A DNA stretch of 64,000 nt from Algoriphagus limi (GTDB lineage: Bacteria; Bacteroidota; Bacteroidia; Cytophagales; Cyclobacteriaceae), in contig NZ_JANWGH010000001.1 in NCBI RefSeq assembly GCF_024919275.1, forward strand, positions 1,806,296 through 1,870,295, written 5' to 3'. The notes under the pieces were generated by a model. The model had not been told where the DNA came from and searched no databases. It saw only the letters and a program-made list of their open reading frames with translations. Both the position numbers and the translations under genes were made by a program. The first letter of the stretch is position 1. Each line of letters begins with the position of its first letter. Positions 17,344 to 25,717 of this stretch are shown here, in pieces.

Positions 17344-17883
17344 TTAAATCAATGTTTTGGTAGCGGGAACACAACCGGAGAATCCTCCCGCAGCTACTTT
17401 GTATCCATGGTAATTAACCATTACTTCCCGAACGGTAGTAAAGCCATAAATTGTTCGGGACTTCATGATATCAAAGAATTTATTCTCATTCTCATTATCT
17501 GAATTTGCTAATCCCAAAAGCAATTCTTCCCGTCGAGCCTGATCTGCATCCAGGAAGTCCGTTTTTCCTAATTGATCCAACTGATTTTTGATCAAATCCT
17601 GATCTTCTTTTTCATAGCAATGCTCAATGAAGCGGAGAAGAAACTTATCTGTGCCTGTACTCAAAGCTCCTATTGGTTTGGCATCAGGATTAGGCAAAAC
17701 TGGAGGAAGTCCTTCAGGAATGATGGTATCTGCAATAGCCGAAATAAGTTTTTCCTGCTTCAAAGTAAAAAAACCTTTGTGAGTCAACTGATCTACCAAT
17801 TGCCACTTCCAGTCGGCTAAGACCAATCCGGCTATCCCTATTCCTCCTGCCCCGAGTATTTTGAGTGATTTTCTTCGATCCAT
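17344..17883 (-). CDS. gluconate 2-dehydrogenase subunit 3-like protein (orphan)
   Basis: A 179-residue protein with a twin-arginine-like N-terminus (MDRRKSLKILGAGGIGIAGL) followed by the subunit 3 fold: FTLKQEKLISAIADTIIPE, TGTDKFLLRFIEHCY, and a C-terminal FFDIMKSRTIYGFTTVREVMVNYHGY. This family is the small subunit of membrane-bound GMC dehydrogenases and helps export or stabilise the FAD subunit. No GMC partner is adjacent here; the only one in the window is at 47713 and has its own subunit 3 at 49459. The partner may be elsewhere in the genome. It shares an operon with the TMEM220-like gene. Confidence 0.82.
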   Translation of the reverse strand: MDRRKSLKILGAGGIGIAGLVLADWKWQLVDQLTHKGFFTLKQEKLISAIADTIIPEGLPPVLPNPDAKPIGALSTGTDKFLLRFIEHCYEKEDQDLIKNQLDQLGKTDFLDADQARREELLLGLANSDNENENKFFDIMKSRTIYGFTTVREVMVNYHGYKVAAGGFSGCVPATKTLI

Positions 17884-17960
17884 CGTTCTAGATTGTTTCC
17901 GTTGAATTTAAGGGATTTGAGGCGAAGGACAAATAGTCATTCGTGTAAATTCGAAATGTC

Positions 17961-20294
17961 TTAGCGATCCTGGTAGTTGAGGCTAAAGCCGATTGAAAGG
18001 TAGGTTCGCAGCTTTTTATCAGTAGAATTCGACCCCAATCCTAAGGTAATCGGACCAAGAATTGACTGATAAGAAATGTCTGCCCCATATCCTAAAAGCG
18101 TATTCTGAGTAAAGGTATCCCGTCCAAGAACTTCTTCAATTGGAACTTGATCTGAGTATCCCAGCCAATTTATTCCACCTCTCAGGAATAATTTTTTAAT
18201 AGGGATGACTTGTAATTCCAACCCCATTTTTCCAAAGTTTTGAGCTGTAATTTCGGCATAATTTAGACCCCAAAATCGATTATCAATAAATCGAACCATT
18301 TGGTATCCTCCTATGAAAAAATTCCTGAAAGATTCACTTGATTGATTAGAAAGCGTAAGCCCTCCACCGATAAATGGTTTCAATTGGAACGACTGAGAAA
18401 TTGGAATCAATTTGGAATATCTTCCAAGTATGGTCAAGTAAGAATCTGGAGTTAAATCACTTACCAATTGATCTAATTGATCTTTTGTAAGAGGGAGTTG
18501 AATAGAACCAGCATCCAAATAAATCGTATCCACCCCCTTTTCCAGATTAATCTTTAGCCAGGTTTTGAATCGATATTCAGCTTCCAAGAGACCTTCGGCT
18601 CCACGAGTAGGGAAGTTTCTATCATCCTGAGAATTACGATAATATCTAGCTCTGGCACTTACGTAATTATCAATCCCATTTTTCACTCCATCAGGAAGAA
18701 TTTGATCAAACTGAATTTTGGACTCACTCAAATCGGAAATTAAGCCAATGTAAAATGCCTCTTTTAATGAATTGGTGGTGATCAGTTGTAATTCAGTGCG
18801 ATGGGTATTAAAAATATTTATTCGGGATAATTCTCCTTCATCGTAGCCCGGAAACTCCTGCTTGAGAAAATTGTATCTAAAGTTTAGAGCTACCTTTTTT
18901 TCTGAGCCTAAATACTTGTAATGATCAATTCGAAACTTTGGGTTTTTAGAAATATCAGCCACCAAAACAGTTCTAGAGGATTTACCAATCCAATTTCGAA
19001 TTGTCCAGTTGGCTAAAAGTCCTACTGAGAAAATATTGTCATAATGAAGAGCTGTTGAAAAAGTCGTTTTAGGTTTTTCAATCGTCCGAATACTCAGGTC
19101 AAACGCATTTTCCTCAGTGGGATTTAATGAATAATCAACCTTGTAGAATCCATTTACACCGAAAATATTTCGAACCCCCTCCTGCAAGTCATCCCTATCA
19201 ACAGTTTGGCCAGGAACAACGCCCAACTTGGATTCGATAAAATCATCTGAAAAAAGTCGGTTTCCTCTTACATCAACTGAATGGATTTTTAATTCTGGAG
19301 AAACTGGGCTTTCAATCTTCGTGAGATTTTTAACTCCTAGACTATCTGCCGTTCTTTTGAATTGCTCGAAAAATTCTTTCCCAACACTTTCTCCCAATTT
19401 CAGGATCGCATCATATTCTCCAAAACTTCCGGTAGAGTAAGGTCCCAAATCCGGCTTGATATAAATATCTGTATCCTCAATATTGACACTGGTTTTTCGA
19501 AGGGATTCAGCCATTGCTATCTGCATCAAAATACCTCCGAAACCTCCTAACTCTTCGATTTCCAAAAAGTCTTCATCAGACACGTTCACTCCGATCACGA
19601 AATCTGCCCCCATCAAGCGAACAATATCTACAGGAAAATTATTGACTACTCCACCATCTACTACCAGGGTAGAATCCAGATTAAAAGCGGTGAAAGCTGT
19701 AGGAATCGCAATACTTGAGCGTATGGCATCATGCAAATAGCCTTTATCAAACACTACTGGTTCTCCTGTCCTAACATCTGTTGCGATGCATCGAAAAGGG
19801 ATAGGAAACTCGTCAAAATCCTTGAATTGGGAAGCGGGGAATGTGTAATAATGCAATATTTCCGAAAGAACCTGTCCATGAATCAATCCGGAAGGTAAGG
19901 CCAGTTTTCCTTGATTGAAGGGAACTTCTAAAAGGTAGCGATTATAATATTCCTTTTCTTCGAAAGCAATATCCTTAAAATCCACCCGATTGGAAACGAC
20001 CAAATCCCAATTGGTAGAACGGATTATTTTTTCCAGATCATCAGCGCTGTAGCCGATTGCATACAGGCCTCCTATGACAGAACCCATACTAGTACCAACA
20101 ATATAATCTGGACGTAGACCGGCCTCTTCCATCGCCTTAATTATTCCCACATGGGCAATGCCTTTTGCCCCACCTCCACTTAGGACCAAACCAATACGGG
20201 CAGGCTTCTCGGAAGAAACCTGCCCAATTAGATAATGGCTACTTAAGAAAAGTAAAAGAAAGGAAAGAAAAACTTGGTACCGAAAGAAGGCCAT
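17961..20294 (-). CDS. patatin-like phospholipase with POTRA and Omp85-type barrel
   Basis: A 777-residue outer membrane protein. After a signal peptide (1-24) comes a patatin domain: oxyanion motif SGGGAKG (39-45), nucleophile S69 in GTSMGS, and catalytic D213 in VDGGVVNNFP. Next is a POTRA-like segment (about 335-410; IHSVDVRGNRLFSDDFIESKLG, YKVDYSLNP). A beta-barrel of the bacterial surface antigen/BamA type fills the rest and ends with FSLNYQDR. It resembles PlpD-like (type Vd) proteins, in which the barrel anchors a lipase; whether the patatin part is released or periplasmic is not known. It follows the M20 amidohydrolase gene by 9 bp in one operon. Confidence 0.93.
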   Translation of the reverse strand: MAFFRYQVFLSFLLLFLSSHYLIGQVSSEKPARIGLVLSGGGAKGIAHVGIIKAMEEAGLRPDYIVGTSMGSVIGGLYAIGYSADDLEKIIRSTNWDLVVSNRVDFKDIAFEEKEYYNRYLLEVPFNQGKLALPSGLIHGQVLSEILHYYTFPASQFKDFDEFPIPFRCIATDVRTGEPVVFDKGYLHDAIRSSIAIPTAFTAFNLDSTLVVDGGVVNNFPVDIVRLMGADFVIGVNVSDEDFLEIEELGGFGGILMQIAMAESLRKTSVNIEDTDIYIKPDLGPYSTGSFGEYDAILKLGESVGKEFFEQFKRTADSLGVKNLTKIESPVSPELKIHSVDVRGNRLFSDDFIESKLGVVPGQTVDRDDLQEGVRNIFGVNGFYKVDYSLNPTEENAFDLSIRTIEKPKTTFSTALHYDNIFSVGLLANWTIRNWIGKSSRTVLVADISKNPKFRIDHYKYLGSEKKVALNFRYNFLKQEFPGYDEGELSRINIFNTHRTELQLITTNSLKEAFYIGLISDLSESKIQFDQILPDGVKNGIDNYVSARARYYRNSQDDRNFPTRGAEGLLEAEYRFKTWLKINLEKGVDTIYLDAGSIQLPLTKDQLDQLVSDLTPDSYLTILGRYSKLIPISQSFQLKPFIGGGLTLSNQSSESFRNFFIGGYQMVRFIDNRFWGLNYAEITAQNFGKMGLELQVIPIKKLFLRGGINWLGYSDQVPIEEVLGRDTFTQNTLLGYGADISYQSILGPITLGLGSNSTDKKLRTYLSIGFSLNYQDR

Positions 20295-20303
20295 AGTAAT
20301 ATG

Positions 20304-21728
20304 TTATTTTCTATAATCTAAAGGAGCCTCTCTGTCACCTACCAAGGATTCATATTTGAAATTAGCACCTCTTCTTCGATCCAATTCTGCCTTAGCATCT
20401 TCAGCAAGCTTAGGGTTATTGAAAACGTCCAAAGCTGTCAAGGCCAAGGTTTTTGCAGCTACCATCATCCCTTTGATCCCAATACTAGTTCCACCTGCTG
20501 CCACTGCCTGCCAGGTGTGGGCACTTGTTCCAGGAACCCAAGTCGCAGTTCCTAATCCTGCGGTTGGAACCAACCAACTCACATCTCCTACGTCTGTAGA
20601 ACCTCCAGTTCCTTTTTCCTGTACTTTGAATGGTTCAATCTTTGCTGCCTCTTCTGAAGGATTAAGAGATAATTCCGGATAGCTTTTAATCAATTCTTCG
20701 GCAAATTTATTTTCCTCTTCATTGTAAATCACTCCACCAACCTGCTCAAGATTTTTTTGCATCACCCGTGCAAGGGTTTCATTTGGAAGCAAATTATACA
20801 CACCGTTGATAATTTCATATTCCATAGTGGTCTGAGTCCCCATTGCAGCGCCTTCGGCAGCTTTCACCATGCGATCAAAAATAGTCTTTACGACTGCCAC
20901 ATCAGGATGTCTCACATAATGATAAGACTCAGCAAATGCCGGCACCACATTGGGAGCTTCACCACCTCGAGTAATCACATAGTGCATTCGGGTCTCCTGA
21001 GGAACATGCTCCCGCATCAGGTTAACCATGAAATTCATAGCCTCTACCCCATCCAATGCTGATTTTCCTCGCTCAGGGGCTGCAGCTGCATGAGAGGCAA
21101 CTCCGTAAAAACGAAACTTGGTAGAAATATTTGCCAAGGAAGAATTTGCTCCCGCATTGTTCTTTGATCCAGGATGCCAATGCAACATCACATCCACATC
21201 ATCCATTAAACCAGCTCGGGCCATGTAAACTTTACCTCCCCCGCCTTCTTCAGCTGGCGTCCCGTAAACTCTAATTGTTCCTTGAGCACCGTTGGAAATC
21301 ATCCAATCTTTCACAGCGATACCCGCAGCCACAGAGGCAGTTCCAAATAAATGGTGTCCACATGCATGTCCAGCCCCGCCTTCTACCACAGCCTCACGAA
21401 AAGGTGATGCCTGCTGTGAGACGCCAGGCAAGGCATCAAATTCAGCCATAATGCCAATCACGGGATATCCTGATCCATATTCCGCAACAAAAGCAGTTGG
21501 AATATCTGCGACGCCAGCTTTCACCGAGAAACCGGCATCTGAAAGTGTTTTTTGAAGTAATGCAGAACTTTCGCTTTCCAGGTAACCCAATTCAGGGTTG
21601 GACCAGATTTGAAGAGCGATTTTAGAATATTCCTCGGTTTTAGAATCCAAGTCATCGATGACTGATTTTTCCTGAGCTTTCAGCCCTAAGGCCAGAAAAC
21701 AAAAGAAAAGAATGAATAGCTTTTTCAT
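20304..21728 (-). CDS. exported M20-family amidohydrolase (AbgB-like)
   Basis: A 474-residue secreted metal-dependent amidohydrolase. The signal peptide is MKKLFILFFCFLALGLKAQ. Metal-site motifs include EFDALPG, GHACGHHLFGTASVAAG, TPAEEGGGGK, MLHWHPGSKN and a C-terminal GTSAHTWQAVAAG. The lid/dimerisation region is VASHAAAAPERGKSALDGVEAMNFMVNLM. It resembles AbgB (aminobenzoyl-glutamate hydrolase subunit B) and indole-acetyl-amino-acid hydrolases, so it probably cleaves an N-acyl amino acid in the periplasm. The open frame starts 26 codons upstream, but the ATG at 21728 gives a clean signal peptide. First gene of an operon with the patatin gene. Confidence 0.9.
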   Translation of the reverse strand: MKKLFILFFCFLALGLKAQEKSVIDDLDSKTEEYSKIALQIWSNPELGYLESESSALLQKTLSDAGFSVKAGVADIPTAFVAEYGSGYPVIGIMAEFDALPGVSQQASPFREAVVEGGAGHACGHHLFGTASVAAGIAVKDWMISNGAQGTIRVYGTPAEEGGGGKVYMARAGLMDDVDVMLHWHPGSKNNAGANSSLANISTKFRFYGVASHAAAAPERGKSALDGVEAMNFMVNLMREHVPQETRMHYVITRGGEAPNVVPAFAESYHYVRHPDVAVVKTIFDRMVKAAEGAAMGTQTTMEYEIINGVYNLLPNETLARVMQKNLEQVGGVIYNEEENKFAEELIKSYPELSLNPSEEAAKIEPFKVQEKGTGGSTDVGDVSWLVPTAGLGTATWVPGTSAHTWQAVAAGGTSIGIKGMMVAAKTLALTALDVFNNPKLAEDAKAELDRRRGANFKYESLVGDREAPLDYRK

Positions 21729-21938
21729 AGTAAGGTGATTGTATTGATTAACTGTCTCCAATTTTTTGAAAATTAGAAGGAAAGTATCAGAGACCCAAAA
21801 TTTCAATGAAAATTTGGACTGAAACCAATCTCATAAAATAATATTTTTTCTATATGGATTTAATCTAAATTTTATTCCATTAGTATTTCATTTTTTGGTC
21901 ATTTATTGTATTTTTCAAAGAAATTAACCCTTCGTACT

Positions 21939-22922
21939 ATGAATAAGTTGTTTAAAGTTTTTTCTTGGGTCCTAGGAGCCCTCATTATTTTGCTCCTCAT
22001 AGGCTTTGTTTACATTCAAATGGCTTTCCCTTCCGTCTCGCCAGCTGAAGAACTAACCATTGACTATACGCAGGAGCGTATTGAGCGAGGTGCATACTTG
22101 GCCAACCACGTGACGGTTTGTATGGATTGTCACTCTGCAAGAGATTTCTCATTGTTTTCTGGCCCACCGACACCCGGAACCTTGGGAAGAGGCGGGGACC
22201 GATTCGACCATTCAATGGGTTTCCCCGGTGTTTTTTATGCTAAAAACATTACCCCCACAGGAATTTCTGATTACACAGATGGGGAGCTTTATCGTGTAAT
22301 TACAACCGGTGTGACTAATGACGGTAGAGCAATGTTCCCTTTGATGCCATACTTGTATTATGGAAAAATGGACCCAGAGGATATATACGACATCATTGCC
22401 TATATCCGGTCTTTGGATCCAATTTCCAGTGAAATTCCGGATTCAGAAGCAGACTTTCCAGTTAGTCTGATTTTAAAGACCATACCAAAAGACGGTGAAC
22501 CTCAAAAAAGACCTAGCCCAAGCGATCAAGTTGCTTACGGTGGGTATCTGGTAAATGCTTCCGGGTGTATAGAATGTCATACGCCCGTTGATGAACAAGG
22601 AATGATTATTCCGGATAAGGCTTTTTCGGGCGGGCGGCAATTCCAATTTCCTGATGGATCAGTAGTTGCCTCCAGTAATATCACAACCGATACAGAAACA
22701 GGAATTGGAAACTGGACTTCCGAACAATTTGTACAGCGATTCAAGCAATATACAGACTCATCCTATTTGACGAAAAAAGTTCAACCCGGAGAATTTAACA
22801 GCATCATGCCTTGGACGATGTATGCAGGAATGAAGACTGAAGATTTAGAAGCTATCTACGCGTACCTTCAAACATTATCTCCACAAAGCAATCGTGTGGT
22901 TCGCTTTACGGCAGCCAATTAG
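21939..22922 (+). CDS. dihaem c-type cytochrome
   Basis: A 327-residue periplasmic cytochrome anchored by an N-terminal helix (VLGALIILLLIGFVYIQ). Two haem-binding sites are seen: C61-M-D-C64-H65 and C210-I-E-C213-H214. Each is followed by a cytochrome c domain with likely Met ligands (GRAMFPLMPYLYYG, FNSIMPWTMYAG). The NITPTGI and NITTDTETGIGNWTSEQF repeats match cytochrome subunits of alcohol or nicotinate dehydrogenases. No dehydrogenase partner is adjacent; it may carry electrons from an enzyme encoded elsewhere. An upstream in-frame ATG at 21906 exists, but 21939 gives the better start. A strong terminator follows. Confidence 0.9.
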   Translation: MNKLFKVFSWVLGALIILLLIGFVYIQMAFPSVSPAEELTIDYTQERIERGAYLANHVTVCMDCHSARDFSLFSGPPTPGTLGRGGDRFDHSMGFPGVFYAKNITPTGISDYTDGELYRVITTGVTNDGRAMFPLMPYLYYGKMDPEDIYDIIAYIRSLDPISSEIPDSEADFPVSLILKTIPKDGEPQKRPSPSDQVAYGGYLVNASGCIECHTPVDEQGMIIPDKAFSGGRQFQFPDGSVVASSNITTDTETGIGNWTSEQFVQRFKQYTDSSYLTKKVQPGEFNSIMPWTMYAGMKTEDLEAIYAYLQTLSPQSNRVVRFTAAN

Positions 22923-22944
22923 AAACTAACTCTATTTATGAAGG

Positions 22945-22977
22945 ATCCTCACAACGAAATTGTGGGGATTTTTTTAT
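22945..22977 (+). terminator. intrinsic terminator after cytochrome c gene
   Basis: A 10-bp stem (ATCCTCACAA / TTGTGGGGAT, with one G-T pair) and a 5-base loop are followed at once by seven T residues. This is a clear Rho-independent terminator 22 bp after the cytochrome stop. Confidence 0.9.
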
Positions 22978-23102
22978 TGTGTGACCACGGTCACTAAATG
23001 TAGACAAATTCGATAGGTATCTTACAGGCAGATTGGAAGAAAACTTCCTTTTGCCCTCTGAGAAATTCACCAAACAACAGTACAATAAATCCAAAATTCT
23101 CC

Positions 23103-24773
23103 ATGAAATATTCCAGAAGGAAATTTATGTCCCAGCTGGGAGCCTTGGGAGCAGGGACAAGTCTATTGAGCCTTTCTCCACAAGTTGCAAAAGCTGAGGC
23201 AAAAAAATTAAACCCTAAATCATTTAAGCTTACCATCCTGCAGACTACCGACGTCCATTGTCAGATTCATCCCCATGATGAACTGTTTTGGGAAAATGGA
23301 AAATCAGTTTTCCGAAAAACGGGCGGTTATTCTCACTTGAAGACCTTCTTGGATAAAGAACGGGCAAAAGCTGAGCATTGCTTAATCATGGACACTGGAG
23401 ACATGTTCCAGGGTTCCGAGTTATCCGTAATGACTACGGGAGAGGCCATGGTTCCTATTCTAAATGAAATAGGCTATGACCTATACCTCCCTGGAAACTG
23501 GGAAGTAGTATATTACAAGCAGGCCATGCAGCACTTGTTAGGATCGCTTCACGCTCCAAAAATTTGTGCAAACATGTACCATGATCTTGGCGATGGAAAA
23601 CGCGGAGAGTTGATTTTCCCTCCCTACCATATTTGGACAGTGAATGGAGTTAAAATAGGTTTCTTGGGTTATACCGACCATTTGGTACCGCTTAGACAAT
23701 CACCTAATTATAGTAAAGGAATCATTTACACCAAACCAGAAGAAAATCTGGAGCACTATGTAGATGTACTTCGAAATCAGGAAAAATGCGCATTCGTAGC
23801 CATTATTGCCCACTTGGGACTTTCCCAACAGATTAATTTAGCTAACCTTCCTGAATGTGAAGGAGTCGATTACATCTTGGGTGGAGATACGCACGAGCGA
23901 GTTCGTAAACCTATTCAGGCCAAGTATGCAAAGGTGGTTGAACCTGGCGCATTTGGCTCTTTCGTAGGAAAATTAGAGCTGACCATTGAAGATGGAAAAG
24001 TTGTAAAAGATGATTATGAATTACTGGAAGTATCTTCAGAGGACAACAAACCTGACCCAGTAGTCGATCAAATCATCGCTCAAAACGAACTACCATTCCA
24101 AGAGGATATTTATCAAATCGCTGGATATAGTACAGTTCCTTTGTACCGCTATTTTGTGATCGAAAATCCAATTGACACGATGATTTTGGATGCCATTAGC
24201 TGGCAAGTTCCGGAAATTGACATCGTGCTTTCCAATGGATTCCGATTCTGTCCACCGAGAACTAGTCCTGATCAAACCGGAAATATTCCTATTACCAATG
24301 GATATATCTTCGATATGTTGCCTGTAGATTCTGTAATCAGAACAGGAAAAGTAACAGGTGCACAAATCTCAACTTGGCTTGAAAAAGAATTGAATAACGT
24401 ATTCGCCAAAGAAGCTTCCAAGCGTTTTGGAGGATGGGTGATCAAGTTCCGAGGAATGGAAGTAAAATTCCTTGCCTTTGGAGAAGAAGGAAAGCGTGTT
24501 CAATCTGTAACCGTACATGGTAAGCCTCTTGAAGCTGATCGAGTTTACAGCATTTGTGCATGCGAGCGAGATGGAGATCCAGACGATATGCTTTGTCGTA
24601 TGCGAGGCGTACAGGACACTAAAAACACGCAATTTACTCTGCACCATGCAGTTAAAAATTATCTGGCAGAAAATTCTCCAGTAACCCCAATACCTCCTAA
24701 ATCAGCTGTTGCTCTAGATGCACCAGCTACCTTGCTGACTCAGGTGTACGGAGTGGATTATGAGTTCAGATAA
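23103..24773 (+). CDS. Tat-exported metallophosphatase, 5'-nucleotidase/SoxB-like
   Basis: A 556-residue protein with a twin-arginine signal (SRRKFMSQLGALGAGTSLL, cleavage near residue 32). The metallophosphatase domain (about 40-320) has D50 and H52 in TTDVHCQ, D100 in MDTGDMFQGS, PGNWE at 130-134, the His of IIAHLGLSQQ, and GGDTHERV. A 5'-nucleotidase C-terminal domain follows (about 350-545; NPIDTMILDAI, LSNGFRF, NGYIFDMLPVDSVIRTGKVTG, YSICACERDGDP). In UshA-type nucleotidases the third motif is GNHE; here the His is Trp (W133), recalling the SoxB-like branch. So substrate assignment (nucleotides versus other esters or thiosulfate adducts) stays open. No sox genes are nearby. Confidence 0.83.
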   Translation: MKYSRRKFMSQLGALGAGTSLLSLSPQVAKAEAKKLNPKSFKLTILQTTDVHCQIHPHDELFWENGKSVFRKTGGYSHLKTFLDKERAKAEHCLIMDTGDMFQGSELSVMTTGEAMVPILNEIGYDLYLPGNWEVVYYKQAMQHLLGSLHAPKICANMYHDLGDGKRGELIFPPYHIWTVNGVKIGFLGYTDHLVPLRQSPNYSKGIIYTKPEENLEHYVDVLRNQEKCAFVAIIAHLGLSQQINLANLPECEGVDYILGGDTHERVRKPIQAKYAKVVEPGAFGSFVGKLELTIEDGKVVKDDYELLEVSSEDNKPDPVVDQIIAQNELPFQEDIYQIAGYSTVPLYRYFVIENPIDTMILDAISWQVPEIDIVLSNGFRFCPPRTSPDQTGNIPITNGYIFDMLPVDSVIRTGKVTGAQISTWLEKELNNVFAKEASKRFGGWVIKFRGMEVKFLAFGEEGKRVQSVTVHGKPLEADRVYSICACERDGDPDDMLCRMRGVQDTKNTQFTLHHAVKNYLAENSPVTPIPPKSAVALDAPATLLTQVYGVDYEFR

Positions 24774-24814
24774 ACCCCTTTCCAATAAGGATTGAGAAAA
24801 GTGTTTATTCACCG

Positions 24815-24846
24815 AAAAGCCGGCTAATTGCCGGCTTTTATTTTTT
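24815..24846. terminator. bidirectional terminator between metallophosphatase and XRE operons
   Basis: A 10-bp stem (AAAAGCCGGC / GCCGGCTTTT) with a 5-base loop is followed by a T-rich tail on the plus strand. Its right end overlaps the stop codon of the small membrane protein gene on the other strand, so it serves both convergent transcripts. Confidence 0.85.
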
Positions 24847-25017
24847 CAAGAAGACCAGAAAAGAAAGAACTCCCAAAGCCATCCCTCCACCTACACCCAC
24901 TGAGAGCCAAATCCCCATTTCACCTCGAATCATACTGATTGCTGTTCCTACCACTACTCCGATCAAAAGACCACCGGAAATAAACAAAGGCAGATATTGC
25001 TCCTTTTTATTTTTCAT
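24838..25017 (-). CDS. small membrane protein of the XRE operon
   Basis: A 59-residue protein with a charged N-terminus (MKNKKEQ) and two hydrophobic helices ([20 protein letters not shown] and [20 protein letters not shown]), ending in KK. No family is recognised with certainty. Its start (ATG at 25017, or 25020) overlaps the end of the XRE regulator gene by 11-14 bp, which makes translational coupling likely. It may respond to, or modulate, the same membrane signal as the other two operon members; that is inference. The frame stays open upstream to 25071, but the extension lies inside the regulator gene. Confidence 0.68.
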   Translation of the reverse strand: MKNKKEQYLPLFISGGLLIGVVVGTAISMIRGEMGIWLSVGVGGGMALGVLSFLVFLKK

Positions 25018-25207
25018 CATCAAAACTGAATAAGTCTTCCACGGATATTTCAAGGGTTTTGGCCAAATCAAAGGCTAGACGGAGGGAAGGGTTGTATTTA
25101 TTCTTCTCTAGAAACACAATAGTCTCTCTCCTCACATTGACTTTTTTTGCCAATTCCTCCTGTGTCATGCCAAGTTTTACCCGAAACTCTTTGATTCGAT
25201 TAGTCAT
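25007..25207 (-). CDS. XRE-family transcriptional regulator (YozG-like)
   Basis: A 66-residue protein made of little more than one helix-turn-helix domain: [56 protein letters not shown], read as successive short segments. The sequence is typical of the short Cro/CI-type regulators that sit next to small multi-helix membrane proteins in Firmicutes and Bacteroidota. Start overlaps the upstream membrane gene by 8 bp, and its end overlaps the downstream small gene. A perfect 19-bp inverted repeat just before the operon is the obvious candidate operator, implying autoregulation. Confidence 0.92.
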   Translation of the reverse strand: MTNRIKEFRVKLGMTQEELAKKVNVRRETIVFLEKNKYNPSLRLAFDLAKTLEISVEDLFSFDDEK

Positions 25208-25592
25208 TAGACACTCCTCGAAAATGATTAAACACCCAGCTCAAGGCAAAAATTATAGCCATCCCCACAATACCAATTCCAATTAGTCGATCCTTATCGA
25301 AAGTAACTCTATCCTGCATGTAGAGAAGGAACACCCATAAATACAAAGAAATGTAATAGGATAAAGCGGCCGTTCTAACCATCACTTTTTTGGTTAACTC
25401 ATCCTCCTGCGGCTCGCCAGCTTTCCAACTTTTAATCCGCCTGACCAAAAGAAAAACAGCGAACACCAAAACCAATACAATTATCCCCAAATAAAGCCCT
25501 TCTCCATTTGCAAACCCTGAGTTGCTAAACCATAGGTAAAGGGTAGCTGCCACCATCAAAATCACAGCCGCCATTAAGATTATTCGTTTCAT
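25200..25592 (-). CDS. four-helix membrane protein, DUF2178-like
   Basis: A 130-residue protein with four hydrophobic helices. The central motif [22 protein letters not shown] between helices 2 and 3 resembles the PEDERT...K...A...AF(Y) signature of DUF2178/DUF3796-type proteins that pair with short XRE regulators. It is the first gene of a three-gene overlapping operon, the regulator starting 8 bp before its stop. The ATG at 25592 is preferred; an in-frame ATG at 25637 would place the whole 19-bp palindrome within the coding region. Function is unknown; a membrane partner controlling the regulator is the simplest inference. Confidence 0.78.
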   Translation of the reverse strand: MKRIILMAAVILMVAATLYLWFSNSGFANGEGLYLGIIVLVLVFAVFLLVRRIKSWKAGEPQEDELTKKVMVRTAALSYYISLYLWVFLLYMQDRVTFDKDRLIGIGIVGMAIIFALSWVFNHFRGVSND

Positions 25593-25595
25593 AGC

Positions 25596-25638
25596 AATGT
25601 TAATTATTTCTAACACAATGTTAGAAATAATTAACATT
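25596..25638 (-). promoter_or_regulatory. perfect 19-bp inverted repeat at the XRE operon start
   Basis: The arms AATGTTAATTATTTCTAAC (25596-25614) and GTTAGAAATAATTAACATT (25620-25638) are exact reverse complements with a 5-base spacer. The repeat ends 3 bp before the ATG at 25592. It is a strong candidate operator for the operon's own XRE protein. As RNA it would also form a long A/U hairpin next to the start codon and could limit translation. It is not followed by a T-run suitable for termination. Confidence 0.75.
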
Positions 25639-25717
25639 ATTAAAAAAATATCTTCCTGATTTTTTAAAACTTTTGAATTGATATCAACAAATCACTACCA
25701 AAGTGCTTTTTTGAAAT

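Noticed and set aside
21939-24773. Thiosulfate-oxidation (sox) cluster made of the cytochrome and the SoxB-like protein
   Set aside because: No soxA, X, Y, Z, C or D genes are present; the cytochrome resembles dehydrogenase subunits, and a strong terminator separates the two genes.
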